Shown in pieces: positions 9,377-17,328 of a stretch of DNA of 64,000 bases (position 1 is its first letter; each line of letters opens with the position of its first letter). The stretch is taken from NCBI RefSeq assembly GCF_030678915.1, contig NZ_JAUUTZ010000005.1, forward strand, positions 62,001 to 126,000. The letters are read 5' to 3'. Source of the DNA: Paracoccus wurundjeri (GTDB taxonomy: Bacteria; Pseudomonadota; Alphaproteobacteria; Rhodobacterales; Rhodobacteraceae). Made by a program: the position numbers and the translations under genes. The notes beneath the pieces were generated by a model that saw only the letters and a list, made by a program, of their open reading frames with translations, ran no database searches and was not told where the DNA came from.

Positions 9377-10437
9377 CTCTGGCCCTGATCGGCACCCGGC
9401 CCCGGCGTCGCGGCCTGCGGGCGTTTCACGGAATCTGGATCGCCCTGATCCTGATCGCCGCGCCGCTGGCAGGGATTTGCATCGGCGAGACGCGGATCCC
9501 GGTCAGCACGGTTTTGCAGGTGATGGCCAACCGGTTCTGGGATGCGGGTTATGTGCTGGACCCGATAGATGAGGGCATCATCTGGTCCTACAGGCTGCCC
9601 CGCGCCCTTGTCGCCGGCGGATGCGGCACCGCATTGGCGGTTTGCGGGGTGATCCTGCAATCGCTGCTGCGGAACGCGCTGGCCGATCCCTATCTGCTGG
9701 GTATCTCTGCCGGTGCGTCGACCGGCGCGGTTCTGATCGCGGTCGTCGGTGTCGGAGCGGCAGCCGTGCCGATGTCGGCGGGTGCGCTTGGCGGCGCTTT
9801 GCTGGCCTTTGGCCTTGTCGCCCTTCTGGCACGCATGGCTGGCGGCGGAACGGGATTGCGCGGCGCCGGGCAGATCATTCTGGCGGGCATTGCCGGATCG
9901 CAGCTGTTCAACGCCATGACCTCGTTCCTGATCGCCCGGTCCGCCAATGCCGAACAGGCGCGCGGGATCATGTATTGGCTTCTGGGCAATCTGTCCGGGG
10001 TTCGCTGGGACGATGTCTGGCTGGCGCTTGCCGCCGCGATGCTGCTGCTGATCGTCGCGTTCTGGCATATGCGGGCACTCGACGCCTTTACCTTCGGGGC
10101 GGAATCCGCGGCTTCGCTTGGGGTCCCGGTCAGGCAGGTGCAGGTGGTGCTGATCCTCGTCTCGGCGATGGCGACTGCGGTCATGGTATCGATCACCGGC
10201 TCGATCGGCTTCGTGGGGCTGGTCGTTCCCCATGCCGCGCGGTTTCTGGTCGGGGTGCGCCATGCCCTGCTGGTTCCCGCTTCGGCACTGATCGGCATGG
10301 TTTTCCTGATCGCCGCAGATATCATGTCCCGGATCATGATTCCCGGGCAAACCTTGCCCATCGGCGTCGTTACCGCCCTTGTCGGGGCGCCGGTTTTCGC
10401 GGTAATCCTGATCCGCGCAAGGACCGTATCGCGATGA
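9373..10437 (+). CDS. btuC: FecCD-family ABC permease, probable cobalamin transport (BtuC-like)
   Basis: Inner-membrane permease of the vitamin B12/iron-siderophore importer family, 354 residues, with multiple hydrophobic helices. Family motifs include LRNALADPYLLGISAGAS in the first half and GSIGFVGLVVPHAARFLVG in the second, plus the LPIGVVTALVGAPVF C-terminal signature. The start overlaps the btuF stop as ATGA. A single permease gene implies a homodimer. The riboswitch context supports corrinoid as substrate. Confidence 0.88.
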   Translation: MTLALIGTRPRRRGLRAFHGIWIALILIAAPLAGICIGETRIPVSTVLQVMANRFWDAGYVLDPIDEGIIWSYRLPRALVAGGCGTALAVCGVILQSLLRNALADPYLLGISAGASTGAVLIAVVGVGAAAVPMSAGALGGALLAFGLVALLARMAGGGTGLRGAGQIILAGIAGSQLFNAMTSFLIARSANAEQARGIMYWLLGNLSGVRWDDVWLALAAAMLLLIVAFWHMRALDAFTFGAESAASLGVPVRQVQVVLILVSAMATAVMVSITGSIGFVGLVVPHAARFLVGVRHALLVPASALIGMVFLIAADIMSRIMIPGQTLPIGVVTALVGAPVFAVILIRARTVSR

Positions 10438-11219
10438 TCCGCGCCACCGATCTGAGTTGGCGCGCGGGTGGCAAGGCGATATTGCACGGGACCAGCCTGA
10501 CCGTCGCCAAGGGTGAGGTTCTGGGGCTGATCGGTCCCAACGGCTCGGGAAAATCCACGCTGCTGCGGCTGCTTGCGGGGCTGTTGAAACCGTCTTCCGG
10601 CCATCTTGAACTGGCCGGAAGACCGCTGGACCGAATGCGCCAGCGCGATATCGCCCGCCTGCTGGCTTTCGTGGCGCAGCAGGCCGAGACCTCGGACCGG
10701 ATTTCGGTTCGCGACGCGGTCGAGCTGGGCCGCACGCCCTGGCTGGACGCACTGCGCCCCTGGTCGGAAGAGGACGACCGGCATGTCGCGCATGCGCTGG
10801 CGCGTGTCGGCATGCAGGGGTTCGAGACCCGCGACTGGATCACCCTGTCGGGAGGCGAGCGGCAGCGCGTCCATATCGCCCGTGCGCTGGCCCAATGCCC
10901 CAAGGTCATGCTGCTGGACGAACCGACCAACCATCTTGATATCCATCACCAGCTTTCGATCATGCAACTGGTCCTGGACCTGAAACTGACAACGGTGATT
11001 GCGCTGCATGATCTTAATCAGGCGATGATCTGCGACAGGTTGGGGGTCATGCATCATGGCAGGCTGATCGCGTTTGGCCCTCCTGCCGGGATCCTCACCC
11101 CCGAATTGCTGGAGCGGGTCTTTGCCGTCCGCGTCACCGAACTGACCGACCCTTCGGACGGGTCGAGGATCATGCGTTTTCTGCCCTTAAACCGAAAGGA
11201 AACCATATGCGCTTTCTGA
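10434..11219 (+). CDS. btuD: ABC transporter ATP-binding protein, probable cobalamin transport (BtuD-like)
   Basis: Energises the BtuC-like permease. The 261-residue protein has Walker A GPNGSGKST (about residues 33-41), an LSGGERQRV signature, Walker B VMLLDEPTNHLD and an H-loop ALHDLNQA. The ATG at 10434 overlaps the permease stop as ATGA; the frame is open far upstream but only because it lies inside btuC. The 3' end overlaps the pseudoazurin start by 13 bases, so all four genes of the operon are coupled. Confidence 0.9.
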   Translation: MIRATDLSWRAGGKAILHGTSLTVAKGEVLGLIGPNGSGKSTLLRLLAGLLKPSSGHLELAGRPLDRMRQRDIARLLAFVAQQAETSDRISVRDAVELGRTPWLDALRPWSEEDDRHVAHALARVGMQGFETRDWITLSGGERQRVHIARALAQCPKVMLLDEPTNHLDIHHQLSIMQLVLDLKLTTVIALHDLNQAMICDRLGVMHHGRLIAFGPPAGILTPELLERVFAVRVTELTDPSDGSRIMRFLPLNRKETICAF

Positions 11220-11641
11220 CATTCATCGCGCTCTTGCTTGCACATCCTGCGGCGGCCGAGGTTTTCGAAGTCAGGATGCTGAACCGGAATCACACCGGCG
11301 GCATGGTATTCGAACCCGACTATCTGGAACTGAGGCCCGGCGACCGGATCAAATTCCTGGCAACCCATCCGTCTCATAACGCCGCCTCGATGCCGGAAAT
11401 GCTGCCGGAGGATGCGCAGCCCTTCAAAGGCCAGATCAACGAAGAGATCGAAGTCGAATTCACCGAACCCGGCTTCTATGGCATCAAATGCATTCCGCAT
11501 TACACCATGGGCATGGTGATGCTGGTACAGGTGGGTGAACAGCCCGCTTCCTCGGCAGAGATCCCGGCTGATCTTCCCGATCATGTCATCGAACGCCTTA
11601 CCCGGATCGTGGACCGCGCCCAAACCGGAAACGGCATCTAG
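11207..11641 (+). CDS. Pseudoazurin, type I blue copper protein
   Basis: Periplasmic electron carrier of the cupredoxin fold, 144 residues with a cleavable signal peptide (about residues 1-17, ending AAAEVF). The type I copper ligands are visible: His57 in PSHNAAS, then Cys95, His98 and Met103 in CIPHYTMGM, the pseudoazurin spacing. Pseudoazurins donate electrons to copper nitrite reductase, N2O reductase or peroxidase in denitrifiers. The ATG overlaps the 3' end of the B12 transport ATPase gene and uses an AAAGGAAA site within it. No denitrification gene is in the window, so its partner is unknown. Confidence 0.9.
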   Translation: MRFLTFIALLLAHPAAAEVFEVRMLNRNHTGGMVFEPDYLELRPGDRIKFLATHPSHNAASMPEMLPEDAQPFKGQINEEIEVEFTEPGFYGIKCIPHYTMGMVMLVQVGEQPASSAEIPADLPDHVIERLTRIVDRAQTGNGI

Positions 11642-11720
11642 ACCAGCCCTTGCGCGGGCTGCCATTTGAAGCAGGCAGGGAAGATGCCGTGATCATTGGC
11701 AATCCGTAACCCGGCCCCGG

Positions 11721-12284
11721 TCAGCCCCCAGAGCCGAGACGCCATCTTGCCAGATGGATATGCCGCCCTTCTCCCTGCACGCTGTCGATCAGAGCGATAT
11801 CCCGAATGCGCCACCCGAGAGGAGCGGGCAAAAGGCGTTCCCCATCGAAACCTGCGCCATAGGCAAGCGTGACATGAGGCGTAACCCTGCCCGGTTTCGG
11901 GAATTTCGGGAATGTTCCGGTCAGGGCGCGGCCGACCGTCCGGGCAAGCCGATCCACAAGGATATCCGTTTCCGGCGTTCTTAGCACGATCGGCCGCTTT
12001 TTCTTTGCCCTGAAGGTCATAATCCGGTCGAAAGTGATATCGAATGACGGAAAGCTGAACCCGGCAAGGGCTCCGCTCAGGGCGCGGACCAGTCCCGGGT
12101 CGATCGCGTCGTCCCTGATGACCGGCAATATGGTCATGTGAAGCGTCTTGTCGCGCAGCCTGTCGCCGGTGCCGACAAGCGGCCATATCTTCTGAACATG
12201 CCTGATGAAAGGCGGCGGCGGAACCGCGGCAAAGAAAAGGATGTGCCGGGGCCGGGGCCAGTCGGAAATCCTGTATCCGCCCAT
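11721..12284 (-). CDS. 2H phosphoesterase / RNA 2',3'-cyclic phosphodiesterase-like protein
   Basis: LigT/ThpR-type member of the 2H phosphoesterase superfamily, 187 residues, cytoplasmic. The two catalytic H-x-T motifs are HMT at residues 49-51 and HVT at 137-139, each preceded by hydrophobic strands as in the family. Known members act on 2',3'-cyclic phosphate RNA ends or cyclic nucleotides; the substrate here is not known. The ATG at 12284 has a perfect AAGGAGGT site seven bases upstream. It stands alone, convergent with the pseudoazurin operon and not coupled to the gene upstream. Confidence 0.82.
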   Translation of the reverse strand: MGGYRISDWPRPRHILFFAAVPPPPFIRHVQKIWPLVGTGDRLRDKTLHMTILPVIRDDAIDPGLVRALSGALAGFSFPSFDITFDRIMTFRAKKKRPIVLRTPETDILVDRLARTVGRALTGTFPKFPKPGRVTPHVTLAYGAGFDGERLLPAPLGWRIRDIALIDSVQGEGRHIHLARWRLGSGG

Positions 12285-12376
12285 GATTGCAACCTCCTTG
12301 CAGTTGATGTTGCATCATAGAACAAAAATAGAACATTTTAAAGAGACCGGCAAGAAACCCGGCGGCGGAAACCGTT

Positions 12377-12925
12377 TCAGGTCGTCGGATCCGATAACGG
12401 ACGACCGGCCAGCTCTGCCGTTACGGCATCGTCGACCGGCGTGTCGTAAGTCATCAGAAGATAGCCCAGAACCGAATAGAAGCCGACGGTTGCGATCAGG
12501 TCAAATACGCCGTCGCGCCCTAATATTGCTGCCAGATCCGCCTCCAGCGCTTCGGGCAGACGCCGCTGGTCGAACAGGGCGTCAACCGCCCGGGCGATCA
12601 ATCCGTCCTCGCCGGCCGGCGCGCCGCGCATGGCAAGGATGCGATCATCCGACATGCCAAGTGCGCGGGCGCGGCTGACGTGATGGGCCCATTCATAGGC
12701 CGAACCCATGCGGCAGGCCGCACGAAGGATCACCAGTTCCGAGCGAATCGCCCCCAGGGCGCTGTCCTTGACGACATGCTGCCGCAGCGGCGCCCAGGCC
12801 CGCAGCAAGGCCGGATGATGCGCCATGGTGCGATAGACGTTCAACGCCCCGGCAAAACCCTTGCGCAGATCGAGAATCTCGGCGGGCCAGTCGGCATCCG
12901 AAAGCGGTGGGCAGGAAGAGGTCAT
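12377..12925 (-). CDS. Carboxymuconolactone decarboxylase (CMD) family protein
   Basis: A 182-residue all-helical protein of the CMD/AhpD superfamily. The conserved segment reads LVILRAACRMGSAYEWAHHVSRA. It has the E-x2-HH pattern of the CMD branch but no CxxC, so AhpD-like peroxidase activity is not expected. The actual reaction cannot be told from sequence. It is the last gene of the peptide-transporter operon, 12 bases after the nitrilase-family gene. The context suggests it acts on a breakdown product of the imported compound. Confidence 0.82.
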   Translation of the reverse strand: MTSSCPPLSDADWPAEILDLRKGFAGALNVYRTMAHHPALLRAWAPLRQHVVKDSALGAIRSELVILRAACRMGSAYEWAHHVSRARALGMSDDRILAMRGAPAGEDGLIARAVDALFDQRRLPEALEADLAAILGRDGVFDLIATVGFYSVLGYLLMTYDTPVDDAVTAELAGRPLSDPTT

Positions 12926-12937
12926 GAAAGACTCCGG

Positions 12938-13798
12938 TCAGGGAAAGTATTTCGCATAGATCTCGGGCGCGCGATCGGCCCAGATGCCTGTAAAGCCGCG
13001 ATAACGGGCAATCTGCGACAGGTCGATCTTGACGCGCAGAACGTCTTCGTGGTCGTGATCCAGCGCGCCAAGCACGGTGCCATCGGGCGCCAACGCGCAG
13101 GAACGCCCGAAAAAGCGTTGCCCGCCGGTACTGCCGCTGCGATTGCAGCTAAGGAAGAAAACGCCGTTCTCGACTGCGCGCGTATAGGCGCGGTGCAGGA
13201 AAAGCGCCTCATCGGCGACGGGGGCATCCTCGGCGCCGAAAGAGGCCCAGACCGAGGTCACGATCCCTGCCCCCTGCATTGCGAGAATGCGGGTAATCTC
13301 GGGAAAGCGGATGTCGTAGCAGATCTGCATGCCCAGCCGCGTCTCGCCAAAGGCAAAGCTGTCGATCCGGTCGCCACGGGTGAAATACAGCTTCTCATTC
13401 TGCCACTGGTGGATCTTGGCATAGCAGCCCAAAACCCCCTGCGGCCCGATCAGCACCGAGCAGTTGCGCATCACCCCCTCGCGCAGCGGATCGCGCAGGC
13501 CCATGCCGATGACGATATGGCAGCCGTGCCGCTGCGCCGCCTCGGCCAGCGCGGCAATCTCGGGGCCGTCGGGCGTGGCGCAGGCGCGGTGCAGCGCGGC
13601 GGCGTAATCGGCCGGGGGCAGCGTCATCGCACCGCCGGGAACCAGCGGTTCGACATAGCCGGTATTGGCGAGTTCGGGAAACAGAACAAGCCCCGCGCCA
13701 CGGCTTGACTCGGCGGCGATATGGTCGTGGATGCGACGCAGGTTCAGGGCCGGGTCCAGCGGCGCTACATCCATCTGGATCAGACTCGCATTGATCAT
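12938..13798 (-). CDS. Nitrilase-superfamily carbon-nitrogen hydrolase
   Basis: Hydrolyses a C-N bond in an amide, N-carbamyl or nitrile substrate; cytoplasmic, 286 residues. The catalytic triad is visible: Glu42 in LFPELANTGY, Lys128 in CYAKIHQW and Cys160 in MQICYDIRFPE. The overall pattern fits N-carbamoylputrescine amidase, beta-ureidopropionase or omega-amidase relatives rather than a true nitrilase. The ATG overlaps the ABC ATPase stop as ATGA. It is operonic with a peptide importer, an MlrC-type hydrolase and an aminotransferase, suggesting a nitrogen-rich amide as the imported nutrient. Confidence 0.88.
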   Translation of the reverse strand: MINASLIQMDVAPLDPALNLRRIHDHIAAESSRGAGLVLFPELANTGYVEPLVPGGAMTLPPADYAAALHRACATPDGPEIAALAEAAQRHGCHIVIGMGLRDPLREGVMRNCSVLIGPQGVLGCYAKIHQWQNEKLYFTRGDRIDSFAFGETRLGMQICYDIRFPEITRILAMQGAGIVTSVWASFGAEDAPVADEALFLHRAYTRAVENGVFFLSCNRSGSTGGQRFFGRSCALAPDGTVLGALDHDHEDVLRVKIDLSQIARYRGFTGIWADRAPEIYAKYFP

Positions 13799-15477
13799 AT
13801 CGCGGCCCCCGCCGGTTGTGCCAGCCGGTTGCCGGACGCGAAATCCCAGTCGCGGCCGGGGGCAGCGGCGATCAATGCGCGGGTATAATCATGGCGCGGA
13901 CGGGCCAGCACTTCAGCCGCCGGACCCTGCTCGACCACCGAGCCGCGGCGCATCACCATCACCTCGTCGCAGATCTGGGCTGCCACGCGCAGGTCATGGG
14001 TAATGAACAGGATCGCCAGATTACGGCGCGCCTGCAATTCGGCCAGAAGATCCAGCACCTGCGCCTGAACCGAAACGTCCAGCGCCGAGACCGCCTCGTC
14101 GGCGATAATCACCTCGGGATCCATCATCAATGCCCGCGCGATCGCGATACGCTGGCGTTGCCCGCCCGAGAACTGATGCGGAAAGCGTTGCAGGCTAGCG
14201 CGCGGCAGGCCGACCACCTCGAGCAGCTCGCCTGCCCGTTCCAGCGCCGCTGCGCGGTTTTCACCCAGATTAAGCGGCCCCTCGATCAGACTTTCGGCAA
14301 TGCGCAGCCGCGGGTTCAACGATCGGTTGGGATCCTGAAACACCATCTGGACGTTGCGCCGCGCAGGCGCCAATGCCCGAGCGCCGCGCAACCGGGCGAT
14401 ATCATTCCCGTCGATCAGGATTTCCCCGCCGGTCGGATCCTCCAGCCGCAGGACACAGCGCGCAACGGTGGACTTGCCCGAGCCGCTTTCGCCCACGATA
14501 CCCAGGGTGCGGCCCCGCGACAGGCGGAAATTCACAGCGTTCACCGCATGGACGCGATGCGGCGTCCGGCCAAGCAGCCTGGCGGGCAGCGAGCCGATCT
14601 CGAATATCTTGTCAAGCGACCGGACCTCGATCACCGTCGGCCCGCCATCTCCGCTTCGCGCCTCTCGTGGCACCAGCGAGGGCACGGCGCGCAGCAACGC
14701 CTGCGTATAGGGCTGGGCCGGACGGCTCAGCACCTGATCGACGGTCCCGGTCTCGACCATCTCGCCGTGCCGCATGACGCAGACCCGGTCGGCGATATCG
14801 GCGACGACCCCCATATCATGGGTGATGAACAATACCGCGGTGTTCTGCTGTTCCTGCAATTCGCGGATCAGGGTCAGGATCTGTTTTTGCGTGGTCACGT
14901 CAAGCGCGGTTGTCGGCTCGTCGGCGATAAGCAACTTTGGCTTCAACGCCAGCGCCATGGCGATCATCACCCGCTGCCGCTGACCTCCGGAAAGCTGGTG
15001 CGGATAGCTGTCATAGATACGCGGTGGATCGGGCAGATGCACCGAGGCGAAAACCTCCAGCGCCGCCTGCCGCCGCTCGGCCGGGCGCATCCGGCGATGG
15101 GCGCGATAGACCTCATCCATCTGCAACCCGATCTTCAGCACCGGGTTCAGTGCCGTCATCGGTTCCTGAAAGATCATCGCCATATCCGCGCCGCGCAGCT
15201 TCTTGGTCCGCTCGGGCGTGGCGGTCAGGATATCCTCGCCATTCAGCAGAACGGAACCGCCGGTGGCCTTCAACTCTCCCTGCGGCAACAGATCCATCGT
15301 CACCAGCGAGGTGACGGATTTGCCCGACCCGGATTCGCCGACAAGGCAAACCGTCTCGCCCGGTGCGATGTCGAAGCCGATGCCCTTCAGGATTTCGGCC
15401 GGACGGCGGCCGCAGGTCGCGACGCGCAGATCGCGGATCGACAGCACCGGCGCGTCGGCCGTCACATGGTCGCCCAT
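13795..15477 (-). CDS. Fused dipeptide/oligopeptide ABC transporter ATP-binding protein (DppD-DppF type)
   Basis: Two complete ABC ATPase domains in one 560-residue chain. Domain 1 (about residues 10-260) has GESGSGKS, LSGGQRQRV and LLIADEPTTALDV. Domain 2 (about 290-545) has GESGSGKS, FSGGQRQRI and VIIADEAVSALDV. Each is followed by an oligopeptide-type C-terminal extension with the QPYTQALL or HDYTRALI motif. The ATG at 15477 overlaps the upstream permease stop as TGATG; the frame continues upstream only as a shadow of that gene. Both sites look intact apart from Ala in place of Pro-Thr after DE in the second Walker B. Confidence 0.92.
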   Translation of the reverse strand: MGDHVTADAPVLSIRDLRVATCGRRPAEILKGIGFDIAPGETVCLVGESGSGKSVTSLVTMDLLPQGELKATGGSVLLNGEDILTATPERTKKLRGADMAMIFQEPMTALNPVLKIGLQMDEVYRAHRRMRPAERRQAALEVFASVHLPDPPRIYDSYPHQLSGGQRQRVMIAMALALKPKLLIADEPTTALDVTTQKQILTLIRELQEQQNTAVLFITHDMGVVADIADRVCVMRHGEMVETGTVDQVLSRPAQPYTQALLRAVPSLVPREARSGDGGPTVIEVRSLDKIFEIGSLPARLLGRTPHRVHAVNAVNFRLSRGRTLGIVGESGSGKSTVARCVLRLEDPTGGEILIDGNDIARLRGARALAPARRNVQMVFQDPNRSLNPRLRIAESLIEGPLNLGENRAAALERAGELLEVVGLPRASLQRFPHQFSGGQRQRIAIARALMMDPEVIIADEAVSALDVSVQAQVLDLLAELQARRNLAILFITHDLRVAAQICDEVMVMRRGSVVEQGPAAEVLARPRHDYTRALIAAAPGRDWDFASGNRLAQPAGAAI

Positions 15478-16340
15478 CACTCGTCCCTCCCTTTCATCTT
15501 CGGATCCAGACGGTCGCGCAGCGCATCGCCCAGAAGATTGATCGACAGGATGCATAGCGACAGCACGATGGCGGGCCAGAACACCAGCCAGGGCCGCATG
15601 GCGAAGTAAAGCCGCCCCTCGGCCATGATATTGCCCCAGGTCGGGATCTCGGTTCCGATGCCCACGCCAAGAAAGGACAGCGCCGCCTCGGTCAGAATGG
15701 CAGAGGCATAGATATAGGTCGCCTGCACGATCAAAGGCGCGACGGTCGCGGGCAGCAGGTGGCGCGTGATAAGCCGTGGCGCGGGCGTGCCCAGCAATTG
15801 CGCCGCTTCCACATAGGATTCGGCCCGCGCCGCCAGCACGCGCGAACGGACCAGCCGCACCACTTGCGGGATCTCGGGCAGCATGATGGCGATGATCACC
15901 GTCACCAGCCCGGCCTTGGTCAGGGCGACGATGGCGATGGCCAGCAGGATGCCGGGAATCGCCATCATGCCATCCATCACCCGCATGATCACGGCGTCGA
16001 AGCCGCGGAACCAGCCTGCAAGCAATCCCAGCGGCAGGCCGATCACGATCGCACCGGCAGCAACCCCTGCACCAACCAGCAGCGAGACCCGCGCACCATA
16101 GACGATGCGCGAATAAAGGTCGCGGCCGAAACTGTCGGTGCCCAGCCAATAGGTTTCGGAACCCGCCTGCAGCCGCATCACGGCGTTAAGCTCCGTGGGT
16201 TCAAAATTCGCTAGTTGCGGAGCGGCGACGGCCATGGCGACGATAGCCGCAAGGACCAGCAGCGACAGGACGATGGTCCAGTGCGGCAGGTTCCCGGCCA
16301 GCCGGCGATGCGGGATCTCGGGGGTCACGGGCGCTGTCAT
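15477..16340 (-). CDS. Peptide-type ABC transporter permease (DppC-like)
   Basis: Inner-membrane permease, 287 residues, with an N-terminal OppC-type segment (residues about 20-60) followed by the binding-protein-dependent transport domain. Motifs include YWLGTDSFGRDLYSRIVYGARVS and the EAA-type loop ARAESYVEAAQLLGTPAPRL; GVGIGTEIPTWGNIMAEG is a further DppC hallmark. The ATG at 16340 overlaps the DppB-like stop by four bases. It is the partner of the DppB-like permease. Confidence 0.92.
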   Translation of the reverse strand: MTAPVTPEIPHRRLAGNLPHWTIVLSLLVLAAIVAMAVAAPQLANFEPTELNAVMRLQAGSETYWLGTDSFGRDLYSRIVYGARVSLLVGAGVAAGAIVIGLPLGLLAGWFRGFDAVIMRVMDGMMAIPGILLAIAIVALTKAGLVTVIIAIMLPEIPQVVRLVRSRVLAARAESYVEAAQLLGTPAPRLITRHLLPATVAPLIVQATYIYASAILTEAALSFLGVGIGTEIPTWGNIMAEGRLYFAMRPWLVFWPAIVLSLCILSINLLGDALRDRLDPKMKGRDE

Positions 16341-17281
16341 TGATAACGGATCCTTGGATCGGTCAGGGCATAGGAAAGGTCGATCAGCAGGTTGATCACG
16401 ACATAGGTCCCGGCGGTCAGCAGAATGATGGTCTGAATCAGCGGGTAGTCCCGCGCCAGCACGGCATCGACGACCAGACGGCCCAGACCGGGAATGTTGA
16501 ATACCGTCTCGGTCACCACCACGCCCGAAATCATCATGGCAAAGCCGGTACCCACCACGGTCAGGATCGGGATGGCGGCATTGCGCAGCGCATGGCGGAA
16601 CAGAATGACCCATTCCGACAGTCCCTTGGCGCGGGCGGTGCGGATATAATCCTCGCCGAGAACCTCTAGCATCGCGGCGCGGGTCATGCGCGAGACCAGC
16701 GCGATATAGATCGACGACAGCGCCAACCCCGGCAGGAATATGCGGTGCAGGAACGGCCACAGCCCTTCCGAAAGCGGCTTGTATCCCTGCACGGGAAACC
16801 ATTCCAGATGCACCGCGAAAATGCCGATCAGCACATAACCGATGACGAAAATCGGCACGGAAAAGCCCAGCACTGACAGGGACATGACCAGGCGGTCGAC
16901 AAACTGTCCATGCCTGCGCGCGGCAACAACGCCCAGCGGCAGCGAGATCACCACCGTCAGGATCATCGCCACCGTCGCCAGTGCCAGCGTCGGACCGATA
17001 CGCTGACCGATCATTTCGAGCACCGGCCGCCGCGAGATCAGCGAATACCCGAAATCTCCCTGCAGCATATTGCCGATCCAGGTAAAGAACTGCACCGTCA
17101 GCGGCGCGTCCAGCCCAAGACTGTCGCGGATGGCGGCGATCTGTTCCGGGCCGGCCTGATCGCCGGCAATGGCCTGCGCCGGATCGCCGGGCGTCAGCCG
17201 CAGGATCAGGAACACGATCAGGGCGATCAGGAACATGACGGGCACCGCCATAAGCAAGCGGCGCAGCAGGTAATAAAGCAT
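16337..17281 (-). CDS. Peptide-type ABC transporter permease (DppB-like)
   Basis: Inner-membrane permease of 314 residues with the DppB N-terminus (MLYYLLRRLLMAVPVMFLI), LTPGDPAQ, and the EAA loop EDYIRTARAKGLSEWVILFRHALRN. The C-terminal ETVFNIPGLGRL segment is also typical. It heterodimerises with the DppC-like protein encoded next. The start lies 47 bases after the stop of the binding-protein gene. Confidence 0.93.
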   Translation of the reverse strand: MLYYLLRRLLMAVPVMFLIALIVFLILRLTPGDPAQAIAGDQAGPEQIAAIRDSLGLDAPLTVQFFTWIGNMLQGDFGYSLISRRPVLEMIGQRIGPTLALATVAMILTVVISLPLGVVAARRHGQFVDRLVMSLSVLGFSVPIFVIGYVLIGIFAVHLEWFPVQGYKPLSEGLWPFLHRIFLPGLALSSIYIALVSRMTRAAMLEVLGEDYIRTARAKGLSEWVILFRHALRNAAIPILTVVGTGFAMMISGVVVTETVFNIPGLGRLVVDAVLARDYPLIQTIILLTAGTYVVINLLIDLSYALTDPRIRYQ

Positions 17282-17328
17282 GGCGACCTCTTGTGAAGCG
17301 TCAGGGCGGCAAGGACCGCCCGGACATG

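Noticed and set aside
11645..11660. Short stem AGCCC/GGGCT after the pseudoazurin gene as a terminator
   Set aside because: Only five base pairs and no T-run; too weak to call.
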